Source: Paucibacter_B soli (GTDB lineage Bacteria; Pseudomonadota; Gammaproteobacteria; Burkholderiales; Burkholderiaceae_C). From it: a DNA stretch of 64,000 nucleotides. Made by a program: the position numbers and the translations under genes. Shown here one piece after another: positions 8,002-16,239 of the stretch (positions are counted from its first letter, which is position 1; each line of letters starts with the position of its first letter). The DNA is taken from contig NZ_JBBHJW010000012.1 in assembly GCF_037482845.1 (NCBI RefSeq), forward strand, positions 124,001-188,000, in the 5' to 3' direction. The notes under the pieces were generated by a model. The model was given only the letters and a program-made list of their open reading frames with translations. It was not told the origin of the DNA and did no database searches.

Positions 8002-10758
8002 ATGAGCGTCGAAGCGCATTCTTCCTTGCCACCCGCTGCCGACGCACTGGCCGAGCACAGCCGCTTCGTGCAACGCATCCGGCGCCGCTACGCGCAGGAA
8101 CTGCCGCTGCTTGCCGCCGGCCTGCCCGACCGCGCCGCGATGCAGGCGCTGATCGCGCGGCTGCAGGCCGAGGGCCGTGGTCTCGCCAGCGCGCTGCGCG
8201 TGACCCGCCATCTGGTGCTGGAGCGCCTGGCGGTGCACGACATCGAGCTGGCCGCACCGATGAAGGCCATCACCGAGGCGATGACCACGCTGGCCGAGGT
8301 GACGCTGTGCGCGGCGCTGGCGCAGGCGCGCGTCGAGCAGGACGCCATCCACGGCCAGCCGCGCAATGCCGCCGGCGAGGTGATCGAGTTCTGGGTCGTG
8401 GGCATGGGCAAGCTGGGCGGGCGCGAGCTCAATGTCAGCTCCGACATCGACCTGATCTATGTCTACGACGACGAGGGCGAGACCGATGGCGCCAAGCAGG
8501 TCTCGGCGCACGAGTACTTCACCCAGGTGGCCAAGAAGCTTTATGCGCTGATCGGCGAAGTGACCGAGGACGGCCAGGTGTTCCGCGTCGACCTGGCGCT
8601 GCGCCCGAATGGCAATTCGGGCCCGCCGGTGGTGAGCCTGTCGATGCTGGAGGAATACTTCCTGGTGCAGGGGCGCGAATGGGAACGCTTTGCCTGGCTG
8701 AAGAGCCGGGTGGTGGCGCCGCGCCAGCCCGAGGCGGGCGCGCCGCCCTCGCCCGCGGTGGCGCTGCGCTCGCTGGTCACGCCCTTTGTCTACCGCCGCT
8801 ACCTGGACTATGGCGTGTTCGAGGGCCTGCGCCAGCTGCACCGCAAGATCCGCGACGAGGCGCAAAAGCGCGCCGCCGGCCGGCCCGAGCGCGCCAACGA
8901 TGTAAAGCTCTCGCGCGGCGGCATCCGCGAGATCGAGTTCACGGTGCAGCTGCTGCAGGTGGTGCGCGGCGGCCAGTTCCCCGAGATCCGCACACGCTCG
9001 ACCGTCAAGGCCTTGAGCAGGCTGGCGGCGCGCGGGCTGATGAAGCCGGCCACCGCCGCCAAGCTGGCCGAGGCCTACGACTTCTTGCGCCGCGTCGAGC
9101 ACCGCATCCAGTTCCTGGACGACCAGCAGACCCATTGCCTGCCGGGGACCGACGAGGATCTGCGGTGGATCGCGCGCTCCATGGGCATGGTCTGCGATGC
9201 CGAAACCTGCCAGCTGCTGGACCGCCTGTGCGAGGTGCGCGAGCTGGTGGCCACCGAGTTCGATGCCCTGCTGCACGACGGCCAGGCGCCCAAGCCCGGC
9301 GCCTGCAAGAACGGCCAATGCGGCGGCCCGGCGCTGCCCATCGACGCCGATGAATTCCTGGAAAAACTGCCGCCCGAGCTGGCCGCGGCGGTGCGCCGCT
9401 GGGCCCAGCAGCCGCGCGTGCAGAACCTGCGCGAGGAATCGCGCCTGCGCCTGGCCAAGCTGGTGGGCCGCGCGGCGCTGGGCGTGCAGGCGGGCGAATG
9501 CTCGCTGGACGCCGCGCTGCGCTTTGTCGACTGGGTCGAGCCGCTGCTGCGCCGCGAGAGCTATCTGGCCCTGCTGGTGGAGCGCCCCGCGGTGCAGACA
9601 AGGCTGTTGCGCCTGCTGGGCCTGGCGCGCTGGCCGATGCGCTATCTGATGCAGCACCCGGGCGTGATCGACGAGCTGGCCGACGGCCGGCTGATGCACG
9701 AGCGCTTCGACGGCGCCACCTTCATCAAGGACCTGCAGGCGCGCCACGATGCCTGGGCCCAGCATGGCGAGGCCGACGAGGAGGCGCTGCTGGACAGCGT
9801 GCGCCGTGCCCACCATGCCGAGGTGTTCCGCACCCTGGTGCGCGATGTCGAAGGCCGCATCACCGTCGAGCAGGTCGCCGACGACCTCTCGGCCCTGGCC
9901 GATGCCACGCTGCAATGCGTGATCGACTGGTCCTGGGCGCGCCTCAAGCAGGCGCATCGCCCGGCCCCGCGCTTTGCGGTGATCGCCTACGGCAAGCTGG
10001 GCGGCAAGGAGCTGGGCTATGGCGGCGACCTGGACGTGGTGTTCCTGTTCGACGACCCGGACGAAAACTCCCCCGAGATCTACGGCGCTTTCGTGCGCAA
10101 GCTCATCACCTGGCTGACCCTGCGCACCGCCGCCGGCGAGCTGTTCGACATCGACACCGCGCTGCGCCCCAACGGCAACTCGGGCCTGCTGGTGACCTCG
10201 CTGGCCAGCTTCGAGCATTACCAGACCGGCCGCGGCAGCAACACCGCCTGGACCTGGGAGCACCAGGCCATCACGCGCGCGCGCTTCTGCGCCGGCGCAC
10301 CCGAGCTGGCGGCGCGCTTCGAAGGTGTGCGCCGCGCCGTGCTGACCGCCGAGCGCGACATCCAGGCGCTGCGCCAGGAGGTGCAGGCGATGCGCGAGAA
10401 GGTGCGCCAGGCACGCCCGGTGCGCGCCGGCCTGTTCGATGTGAAGCACAGCCCCGGCGGCATGATGGATGCGGAATTCGCGTTGCAGTTCCTCATCCTT
10501 GCGCATGCGCGCCAGCATGAGGAGCTGCTGGCGAATGCCGGCAATATCGCGCTGCTGCAGCGCGCCGAGGCCGCCGGGCTGCTGCCGGCCGGGGTGGGCA
10601 AGGCCGCCGCCGATGCCTACCGCGAGCTGCGCCGCGTGCAGCACCGCGCGCGCCTGGACGAACAGTCCACCGCGCTGGACGAGGCGGCGCAGGCGGCGCA
10701 AGGCATCGTGCCGCACCGCGACGCGGTGCTGGCGCTCTGGCGCGCCGTGTTCGGCTGA
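8002..10758 (+). CDS. glnE: Bifunctional glutamine synthetase adenylyltransferase/deadenylase
   Basis: 918 residues, normal for GlnE. It has two nucleotidyltransferase halves. The N-terminal one removes AMP (GMGKLGGRELNVSSDIDLIY near residue 135) and the C-terminal one adds AMP to glutamine synthetase (AYGKLGGKELGYGGDLDVVF near residue 665). Each half carries the paired Asp residues (DIDLIY, DLDVVF) and a downstream LRPNGNSG motif, and both appear intact. GlnE responds to PII protein and glutamine and so tunes ammonium assimilation. The stop overlaps the next ATG by one base (TGATG), so the rhombosortase gene is translationally coupled. Confidence 0.96.
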   Translation: MSVEAHSSLPPAADALAEHSRFVQRIRRRYAQELPLLAAGLPDRAAMQALIARLQAEGRGLASALRVTRHLVLERLAVHDIELAAPMKAITEAMTTLAEVTLCAALAQARVEQDAIHGQPRNAAGEVIEFWVVGMGKLGGRELNVSSDIDLIYVYDDEGETDGAKQVSAHEYFTQVAKKLYALIGEVTEDGQVFRVDLALRPNGNSGPPVVSLSMLEEYFLVQGREWERFAWLKSRVVAPRQPEAGAPPSPAVALRSLVTPFVYRRYLDYGVFEGLRQLHRKIRDEAQKRAAGRPERANDVKLSRGGIREIEFTVQLLQVVRGGQFPEIRTRSTVKALSRLAARGLMKPATAAKLAEAYDFLRRVEHRIQFLDDQQTHCLPGTDEDLRWIARSMGMVCDAETCQLLDRLCEVRELVATEFDALLHDGQAPKPGACKNGQCGGPALPIDADEFLEKLPPELAAAVRRWAQQPRVQNLREESRLRLAKLVGRAALGVQAGECSLDAALRFVDWVEPLLRRESYLALLVERPAVQTRLLRLLGLARWPMRYLMQHPGVIDELADGRLMHERFDGATFIKDLQARHDAWAQHGEADEEALLDSVRRAHHAEVFRTLVRDVEGRITVEQVADDLSALADATLQCVIDWSWARLKQAHRPAPRFAVIAYGKLGGKELGYGGDLDVVFLFDDPDENSPEIYGAFVRKLITWLTLRTAAGELFDIDTALRPNGNSGLLVTSLASFEHYQTGRGSNTAWTWEHQAITRARFCAGAPELAARFEGVRRAVLTAERDIQALRQEVQAMREKVRQARPVRAGLFDVKHSPGGMMDAEFALQFLILAHARQHEELLANAGNIALLQRAEAAGLLPAGVGKAAADAYRELRRVQHRARLDEQSTALDEAAQAAQGIVPHRDAVLALWRAVFG

Positions 10759-11342
10759 TGCCCTGGGCGGCCTGGGAGGCGTTCAGCGCGGGCCTGGCCC
10801 TGCTGGCCAGCCTCGCCTGGTGGCTGCCGCGCGCCTGGCTGGACTGGCAGCCCGCGCTATGTGTCAGCGAGCCCTGGCGTATCTTGACGGGCGCCCTGGT
10901 GCATTGGAGCGCCCAGCATCTGCTCGCCAACCTGGCCGGCTGTGCCGTGCTCGCGCTGCTGGGCCGGGCCGGCCGGTTGCGCGCCACGCCCGCCTGGCTG
11001 GCCGCCTGGCCGCTCACCCAGCTGGGCCTGCTGATGCAAGCCGAGCTGCTGCATTACGGCGGGCTCTCGGGCCTGCTGCATGCGGGCGTGGCGGTGGCGG
11101 TGGTGGAGCTGCTGGCGCGCGGCGGACACCAGCGCTGGCTGGCCGCCGGCATCGGCATCGGCCTGCTGGTCAAGCTCTGGCTGGAACAGCCGCTGGGTCC
11201 GGCGCTGCGCAGCGTGCCCGGCTGGGACATCGCGATCGCGCCCTTTGCCCATCTCAGCGGCACGCTGGCCGGTGCGCTCAGCGCCCTGTCGTGGCTGGCC
11301 TGGCGGCGGCTGCGGGCATCATCGCGCCATGCCGATGTCTGA
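10758..11342 (+). CDS. Rhombosortase-like rhomboid intramembrane serine protease
   Basis: 194 residues with about six hydrophobic segments. Rhomboid features are visible: HLLAN (H54xxxN58) in the second segment, the serine motif GGLSG (S104), and H165 in FAHLSG as the base. The short length and the HW near residue 49 fit the rhombosortase branch. In the family, these proteases cleave substrates bearing a C-terminal GlyGly-CTERM sorting tail. No such substrate is encoded in this window. The ATG overlaps the glnE stop, and the 3' end overlaps the next gene by 14 bases. A general rhomboid protease is the alternative. Confidence 0.7.
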   Translation: MPWAAWEAFSAGLALLASLAWWLPRAWLDWQPALCVSEPWRILTGALVHWSAQHLLANLAGCAVLALLGRAGRLRATPAWLAAWPLTQLGLLMQAELLHYGGLSGLLHAGVAVAVVELLARGGHQRWLAAGIGIGLLVKLWLEQPLGPALRSVPGWDIAIAPFAHLSGTLAGALSALSWLAWRRLRASSRHADV

Positions 11343-12231
11343 CCGCAAGCCCCATCTCGACGCCTTTGCCGTCGCCGCCGTGCTGTTCTGCTGCGCCCTC
11401 TGGGGCCTGGGCCAGGTGGCGATCAAGGCGGCGCTGAGCGAGATCACGCCGTTCTGGCAGGCGGGGCTGCGCTCGCTGGTCGCTGGCGCGCTGGTATGGC
11501 TGTGGGCGCGCGCACGTGGCATCGCGCTGTTCGAGCGCGACGGCAGCCTGGGCGGCGGCCTGCTGGCCGGTGGCCTGTTCGCGGCCGAGTTCGCCGCCAT
11601 CTTCTGGGGCATGCAGTACACCAGTGCCTCGCGCATGGTGGTGTTCATCTACCTCGCGCCCTTTGTGGTGGCGCTGGGCATGCCCTTCATCTCGCGCCAC
11701 GAGAAGCTCACGCCGCGCCAGGGCCTGGGCCTGCTGCTGGCCTTTGGCGCGGTGGCGTTCGCCTTTGCCGAGGGTTTTGTCAGCAGTGCGGGCGGGCAGC
11801 CGCAGCTGCAATGGCTGGGCGATGCGCTGGGCCTGCTGGCCGCGTTGCTGTGGGGCGGCACCACGCTGGCGATACGCGGCAGCCGGCTCGCCAGCGCCAG
11901 CGCCGAGAAGACGCTGTTCTACCAGCTGGCGGTGTCAGGTCTTGCGCTCAGCCTGGCTGCCATGGCCCTGCACGAGCCGCTGCCGCTGGCCTGGTCGGCG
12001 CGGCTCTTGGGCTGGTTCGGCTTCCAGGCGCTGATCGTCTCCTTTGCCAGCTATCTGCTGTGGTTCTGGCTGATACGCCATTACCCGGCCACGCGCCTGG
12101 CCAGCTTCACGCTCAGCACGCCGCTGTTCGGCCTGCTGGCCGGCGTGCTGGTGCTGGGCGAGGCGATCACGCTGCGCCTGCTCATCGCCCTGCTCGGCCT
12201 GGCGCTGGGCATCCTGCTGGTCAACAAATAG
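11329..12231 (+). CDS. EamA-family (DMT) small-molecule exporter
   Basis: 300 residues with ten predicted transmembrane segments arranged as two five-helix EamA repeats. The first runs from about residue 12 (VAAVLFCCALWGLGQV) and the second from about residue 160 (LGLLAALLWGGTTLAIRG). Each repeat starts with the small-residue/Trp-Gly pattern of drug/metabolite transporters. The substrate is unknown. The ATG at 11329 (MPMSDRKP) lies within the 3' end of the rhombosortase gene. The next gene starts 65 bases downstream. Confidence 0.85.
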   Translation: MPMSDRKPHLDAFAVAAVLFCCALWGLGQVAIKAALSEITPFWQAGLRSLVAGALVWLWARARGIALFERDGSLGGGLLAGGLFAAEFAAIFWGMQYTSASRMVVFIYLAPFVVALGMPFISRHEKLTPRQGLGLLLAFGAVAFAFAEGFVSSAGGQPQLQWLGDALGLLAALLWGGTTLAIRGSRLASASAEKTLFYQLAVSGLALSLAAMALHEPLPLAWSARLLGWFGFQALIVSFASYLLWFWLIRHYPATRLASFTLSTPLFGLLAGVLVLGEAITLRLLIALLGLALGILLVNK

Positions 12232-12296
12232 GCCTACGGCACAGTCGCGCCGCGCCTCGGCATAGACTGCGCCCACCCTATCAGGAGACACCAACC

Positions 12297-12950
12297 ATGA
12301 CGATCACGCTCTGCGGCTTCTCGCTCTCGAACTACTACAACAAGGTCAAGCTGGCCCTGCTGGAAAAAGGCATCCCCTTCCAGGAAGAGGCGGTGATGAC
12401 GCGCTCCAGCGACGAGGCGGTGCTGAGTTGCTCGCCGCTGGGCAAGATCCCCTTCATCAAGACCGCGCAGGGCCCGCTGTGCGAGAGCCAGGTGATCGTG
12501 GACTATCTGGAGGCCGCCTATCCCGAGAAGCCGCTGCTGCCGGCCGAGCCCTATGCGCGCGCCAAGGTGCATGAGCTGATCACCTTCCTGGAGCTGCATC
12601 TGGAGCTCGTGGCGCGCGAACTCTATGGCCAGGCCTTCTTCGGCGGCACTTGCAGCGATGCCAACAAGGAGCGCGTGAAAACGCTGCTGAACAAGAACAT
12701 CCCGGCCTTCAAACGCCTTGCCAAGTTCGGCCCCTATCTGGCCGGAGATACCTTCACCCAGGCCGATTGCGCCGGCTGGGTCAGCCTGCCCCTGGTGGCG
12801 ATGGCCACCAAGTCGGTGCTGGGCGAGGACCTGCTGGCCGCCCATGGCGTCGAGTGGAAGCCCTATGCCAAGCTGATCGGCGAGCGCCCCACGGCGCAGA
12901 AAGTAGCGGCCGACCGCAAGGCCGACCAGGAGCGCTTCGCCGCCAAGTAA
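12297..12950 (+). CDS. Glutathione S-transferase family protein
   Basis: 217 residues. The N-terminal thioredoxin-like domain (about 1-80) has the glutathione-binding cis-Pro segment GKIPFI and the ES motif in LCESQVIVDYLEAAYP. The C-terminal half is an all-helical GST domain ending in a Lys/Ala-rich tail. The candidate catalytic residue lies in the segment FSLSNYYNK. An AGGAGA ribosome site sits ten bases before the ATG. A terminator follows directly. Enzyme specificity cannot be inferred. Confidence 0.88.
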   Translation: MTITLCGFSLSNYYNKVKLALLEKGIPFQEEAVMTRSSDEAVLSCSPLGKIPFIKTAQGPLCESQVIVDYLEAAYPEKPLLPAEPYARAKVHELITFLELHLELVARELYGQAFFGGTCSDANKERVKTLLNKNIPAFKRLAKFGPYLAGDTFTQADCAGWVSLPLVAMATKSVLGEDLLAAHGVEWKPYAKLIGERPTAQKVAADRKADQERFAAK

Positions 12951-12953
12951 GCG

Positions 12954-12979
12954 CGGCGCGACGCTTCAGGCGCCGTTTT
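12954..12979 (+). terminator. Terminator of the glnE-GST run
   Basis: CGGCGC pairs with GCGCCG around a 10-base loop and is followed by TTTTC. It begins four bases after the GST stop codon. Confidence 0.6.
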
Positions 12980-13026
12980 CTGCAGACTGTCGCTGCGGCC
13001 TGGGTCCCCCGGGCCGCACTTGTTAT

Positions 13027-13050
13027 GGTGTGCTACATCAGCAACACACC
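13027..13050. promoter_or_regulatory. Candidate operator of the YtrA-type regulator
   Basis: GGTGTG and CACACC form a perfect 6-bp inverted repeat with a 12-base spacer, and the inner GCT/AGC extends the dyad. It lies 25 bases upstream of the regulator start, where autorepressing YtrA-type GntR proteins usually bind. TTATGG just upstream could be part of a -10 element. Confidence 0.4.
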
Positions 13051-13074
13051 GCGGGGTCCCGCCCCGACAAGGAC

Positions 13075-13425
13075 ATGCAAAGCTGGAACGACAACGCGCC
13101 GATCTACCAGCAGCTGGCCGACCAATTGGCCGCGCAGCTGCTGGACGGCAGCCCTCCCGAGGGCGAAGTCCTGCCCTCGGTCCGCAGCCTCGCAAGCCGC
13201 TACCTGATCAATCCGCTCACCGTCAGCCGGGCCCTGCAGGCCCTGGTGGACAACGGCCTGGTCGAGAGCCGCCGCGGCGTGGGCATGTATGTGCGCCAGG
13301 GGGCGCGCGAGCGCCTGCTGCAGAGCGAGCGCCAGCAGTTCCTGCAAAAGGAATGGCCGCAGCTGCGCGCCAAGCTGCAACGCCTGGGCCTCACAGCCTC
13401 GGATCTGAACTGGGGACAACAATGA
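13075..13425 (+). CDS. GntR-family (YtrA subfamily) transcriptional regulator
   Basis: 116 residues. An N-terminal winged helix-turn-helix of the GntR type (PIYQQLADQLAAQLL, then LPSVRSLASRYLINPLTVSRALQ and the wing LVESRRGVGMYV) is followed by only about 40 residues of helix, the hallmark of the short YtrA branch. These proteins usually repress their own ABC exporter operon until a drug or cell-wall stress relieves binding. The ATG at 13075 follows AAGGAC. Earlier in-frame starts fall inside the candidate operator. Its stop overlaps the ATPase start (ATGA). Confidence 0.88.
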   Translation: MQSWNDNAPIYQQLADQLAAQLLDGSPPEGEVLPSVRSLASRYLINPLTVSRALQALVDNGLVESRRGVGMYVRQGARERLLQSERQQFLQKEWPQLRAKLQRLGLTASDLNWGQQ

Positions 13426-14312
13426 TGAACAACACGGACCATGCCAACCTCGTCGAAGCCAGCGGCTTCAGCCTGTGCTACGGCCGCAAGACCGCCGTCG
13501 ACAACATCAGCTTCAAGATCCCCAAGGGCCGCGTGGTGGGCCTGCTGGGCCATAACGGCGCCGGCAAGACCTCGCTGATGAAGGCCATGGTGGGGTTGAT
13601 CGGCGGCACGGGCAGCTTGAGCGTGCTGGGCCTGAACCCGCGCGCCCAGCGCAACGAGCTGCTGGCCTCGCTCTCCTACATCCCCGATGTGGCGGTGCTG
13701 CCACGCTGGGCCAAGGTGGACGAGCTGCTGACCCTGATGAGCGGGCTGCAGCCGCGCTTCTCGGCCGAGCGCGCCCGCACCCTGCTCAAGCGCACCAGCG
13801 TCACCACCACGGACAAGGTGAAGAACCTCTCCAAGGGCATGGTGACCCAGTTGCACCTGGCGCTGATCGCCGCCATCGACACCAAGCTGATGGTTCTGGA
13901 CGAGCCCACGCTGGGCCTGGACGTGATGTCGCGCAAGAGCTTTTACGAGATGTTGATCGACGAATGGTGCGATGGCGAGCGCAGCGTCATCATCTCCACC
14001 CATCAGGTGGAGGAGATCGAGACGCTTCTTTCCGACGTCATGATGCTGGACGAGGGCAAGCTGGTGCTCAACATCAGCCTGGAGGAGATGGACTCGCGCT
14101 TCGTGGCCCTCTCGCACGATGCCGCCGCCGCCGATGCGGTGGCCTCGGCCCACCCGTTGCTGCGCTACCGCCAGCAGGGCAGGCCCGCGGCGCTGTTCGA
14201 CGGCGAGCCGCCGCTGCACCTGCAGGGCCTGGGTCAGCGCTTCCGCCCCAGCCTGGTAGACCTGTTCATGGCACTGACCCGCAAGCCCGAAATGCAGAGC
14301 CGCCAGGCCTGA
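13422..14312 (+). CDS. ABC transporter ATP-binding protein
   Basis: 296 residues. All ATPase motifs are present: Walker A GHNGAGKT (near residue 45), a signature NLSKGM, Walker B LMVLDEPTLGLD and the switch histidine in STHQVEEIE. The signature is a variant (LSKGM rather than LSGGQ), as in YtrB-like ATPases. The C-terminal 70 residues form a divergent regulatory extension. It is translationally coupled to the GntR gene and followed after 16 bases by the permease, so the three form one exporter operon with its own repressor. The substrate is unknown. Confidence 0.9.
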   Translation: MMNNTDHANLVEASGFSLCYGRKTAVDNISFKIPKGRVVGLLGHNGAGKTSLMKAMVGLIGGTGSLSVLGLNPRAQRNELLASLSYIPDVAVLPRWAKVDELLTLMSGLQPRFSAERARTLLKRTSVTTTDKVKNLSKGMVTQLHLALIAAIDTKLMVLDEPTLGLDVMSRKSFYEMLIDEWCDGERSVIISTHQVEEIETLLSDVMMLDEGKLVLNISLEEMDSRFVALSHDAAAADAVASAHPLLRYRQQGRPAALFDGEPPLHLQGLGQRFRPSLVDLFMALTRKPEMQSRQA

Positions 14313-14328
14313 AGAACACGAGGAGAAC

Positions 14329-15222
14329 ATGATGTCCACACGTTTCTTGACCCTGCTGCAGCGCGAATGGATGCAGCACCACAAGGGCTGGCTGATGCTG
14401 ATCCTGATCCCGCCGCTGCTGGTGCTGCTGATCATGCCCTTCGGCCATGTCGAGACCGATGTCAGCAGCGCGCCCATCATGGCGGCGGCCGCCGTGGCCC
14501 TGGGCGCCACCGCCATCAGCGGCTTCGCCATCAGCTGGCTGGTGTCGGTGTTTCAGATTCCTGGCCTGGCAAGGCGCGACCAGCAGGATCGCTCGATCGA
14601 GTTCTGGCTTTCGCTGCCCGGCACGCATACCGAGAGCATTGCCGCCACCGTGCTGATGCATGTGGTGTTTGTGCCCGTGCTGGCGCTGGCGATGAGCGCC
14701 GGGCTGGGCCTGGTGATGGCCGCGGCGGTGGTGATCAAGGTTGGCGACCTGGCGGCCCTCACCGAGGTGTCCTGGCTGGGCCTGTCGATCGCCGGCGTGG
14801 TGGGCGTGCTGCGCCTGGGCTTCGGCGTGCTGCTGATGAGCTTGTGGCTGGCGCCCATCTACCTGGGCCTGATGGCCGCCTCGGCCTGGCTGAAGCGTTG
14901 GGGTGCGCCGGCATTGATCGTGGCCACACTGACCATTGGCAATCTGCTGAACAAGGTCTACGACAACCCCATCGTCTGGCGGCTGTTGCAAGCCCAGGCG
15001 GATGGCGCCGGCCGCGCCATGCTGGATGCCAACAAGGAGCTGGAGCGCGCGGTGGACGGCCCGGCCAGCCTGCAGCAGTTCATCGGCGAGATCTCCAGCT
15101 GGGCGCTGCACGACGCGCTCGCCGCACTGGCTCAGCTGGCCTCGCCACACTTGTTTGGTGGCCTGATGGTGGCGGCAGGCTGTTTCGCCCTGCTGGTGCT
15201 GAAGCGCCGCGACACCCACTAA
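14329..15222 (+). CDS. ABC transporter permease (ABC-2-like)
   Basis: 297 residues with six or so transmembrane segments: about 20-38 (GWLMLILIPPLLVLLIMPFG), 50-75, 105-140, 150-190, 195-215 and the C-terminal 270-292. A large loop lies between the fifth and last segments. AGGAGAA precedes the first ATG; a second ATG follows immediately. It forms the membrane part of the YtrA-controlled exporter. A terminator follows 28 bases after the stop. Confidence 0.82.
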   Translation: MMSTRFLTLLQREWMQHHKGWLMLILIPPLLVLLIMPFGHVETDVSSAPIMAAAAVALGATAISGFAISWLVSVFQIPGLARRDQQDRSIEFWLSLPGTHTESIAATVLMHVVFVPVLALAMSAGLGLVMAAAVVIKVGDLAALTEVSWLGLSIAGVVGVLRLGFGVLLMSLWLAPIYLGLMAASAWLKRWGAPALIVATLTIGNLLNKVYDNPIVWRLLQAQADGAGRAMLDANKELERAVDGPASLQQFIGEISSWALHDALAALAQLASPHLFGGLMVAAGCFALLVLKRRDTH

Positions 15223-15250
15223 GCCGCTACGGCCGCCCGTCTAGAAGAAA

Positions 15251-15273
15251 AGCCCGCTGACGCGGGCTCTTTT
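15251..15273. terminator. Terminator between convergent genes
   Basis: AGCCCGC pairs with GCGGGCT around loop TGAC. On the plus strand it is followed by CTTTT, and on the minus strand by TTTTCTTC-like sequence, so it can serve both the ABC operon and the convergent diiron gene. Confidence 0.75.
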
Positions 15274-15288
15274 GCTTAGGCTCGGGCT

Positions 15289-16158
15289 TCAGATCGAGGG
15301 CAAGGGCGGCGAGCCGCCCGCCACCGCCGCCACCCGCGCCGCCATCTCCTTGCGGAAGCGGTTCAGCTCCTGCACGCTGGCGAAACTGCGTTCCATCAGC
15401 AGGCTCATATTGTGGAGAATGCGCTCCACCACCTTGTTCTCCCACACCGCGTCGAACTGGATCTGCGTGTCCAGCCACTTCTCCAGCCACTCGGGATCGG
15501 GCAGGCGGCTCTGGATGGTGTCGCGCGGGAACAGCTTGGCGTTCACATGCAGATTGGTGGGATGCAGGGCCTGGGCGGTGCGGCGCGCGCTGGCCATCAG
15601 CACTCCCACCTTGGCAAAGGCCGCCTTGGCCTCGTCGCCGAACTTCTGCATGGCGCGCTTCATATAGCGCAGATAGGCGCCGCCGTGGCGCGCCTCATCG
15701 CGCGCCAGGGTCTCGTAGATCGCCTTGATGACGGGTTCGGAATGCCATTCCGAGGCGCGCCGGTACCAGTGGTTCAGCCGGATCTCGCCGCAGAAATGCA
15801 GCATCAGCGTTTCCAGCGCGGGCGCTGGGTCGAAATCGAAGCGCACCTCGTGCAGTTCCTGCTCGGTGGGCACGAGGTCGGGGCGGAAGCGGCGCAGGTA
15901 TTCCATCAGCACCAGCGAATGCTTCTGCTCCTCGAAGAACCACACGCTCATGAAGGCCGAGAAGTCGCTGTCGTCGCGGTTGTCGCGCAAGAACATCTCG
16001 GTGGCGGGCAGCGCCGCCCACTCGGTGATGGCGTTCATCTTGATGGTGCGCGCCTGGTCCTCGGTGAGTCGGCTGGCATCGAACTTGTCCCAGGGGATGT
16101 CCTTGTCCATGTTCCAGCGCACGGCTTCGAGTTGTTTGAAGAGCTCGGGGTAAAGCAT
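15289..16158 (-). CDS. Ferritin-like diiron protein resembling acyl-ACP desaturase
   Basis: 289 residues, all-helical. Two carboxylate-bridged iron motifs are visible: FEEQKH (near residue 75) and DEARHGG (near 155). Additional Glu ligands come from ATEMF and GEIRLNHWY. The spacing resembles the EENRH/DEKRH pairs of soluble acyl-ACP desaturases. A lipid-oxidising role fits the neighbouring lipid locus but is inferred. AGGGAGG lies upstream of the ATG at 16158. It follows the litR gene on the same strand after 81 bases and may be co-transcribed with it. Alternatives are a ferritin-like oxidase or oxygenase of other substrates. Confidence 0.75.
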   Translation of the reverse strand: MLYPELFKQLEAVRWNMDKDIPWDKFDASRLTEDQARTIKMNAITEWAALPATEMFLRDNRDDSDFSAFMSVWFFEEQKHSLVLMEYLRRFRPDLVPTEQELHEVRFDFDPAPALETLMLHFCGEIRLNHWYRRASEWHSEPVIKAIYETLARDEARHGGAYLRYMKRAMQKFGDEAKAAFAKVGVLMASARRTAQALHPTNLHVNAKLFPRDTIQSRLPDPEWLEKWLDTQIQFDAVWENKVVERILHNMSLLMERSFASVQELNRFRKEMAARVAAVAGGSPPLPSI

Positions 16159-16239
16159 GACGAATCCTCCCTAAGGCAGCAAATTCTAGGCGCCTGCTGT
16201 GACAGCACGCGCATCGCCGGACGAGCGGCAAGGCCTCGC

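Noticed and set aside
7963..10716. 917-residue minus-strand ORF opposite glnE
   Set aside because: It is the antisense shadow of glnE in high-GC DNA; the sequence is low-complexity (Ala/Gln/His/Leu-rich) and matches no family.
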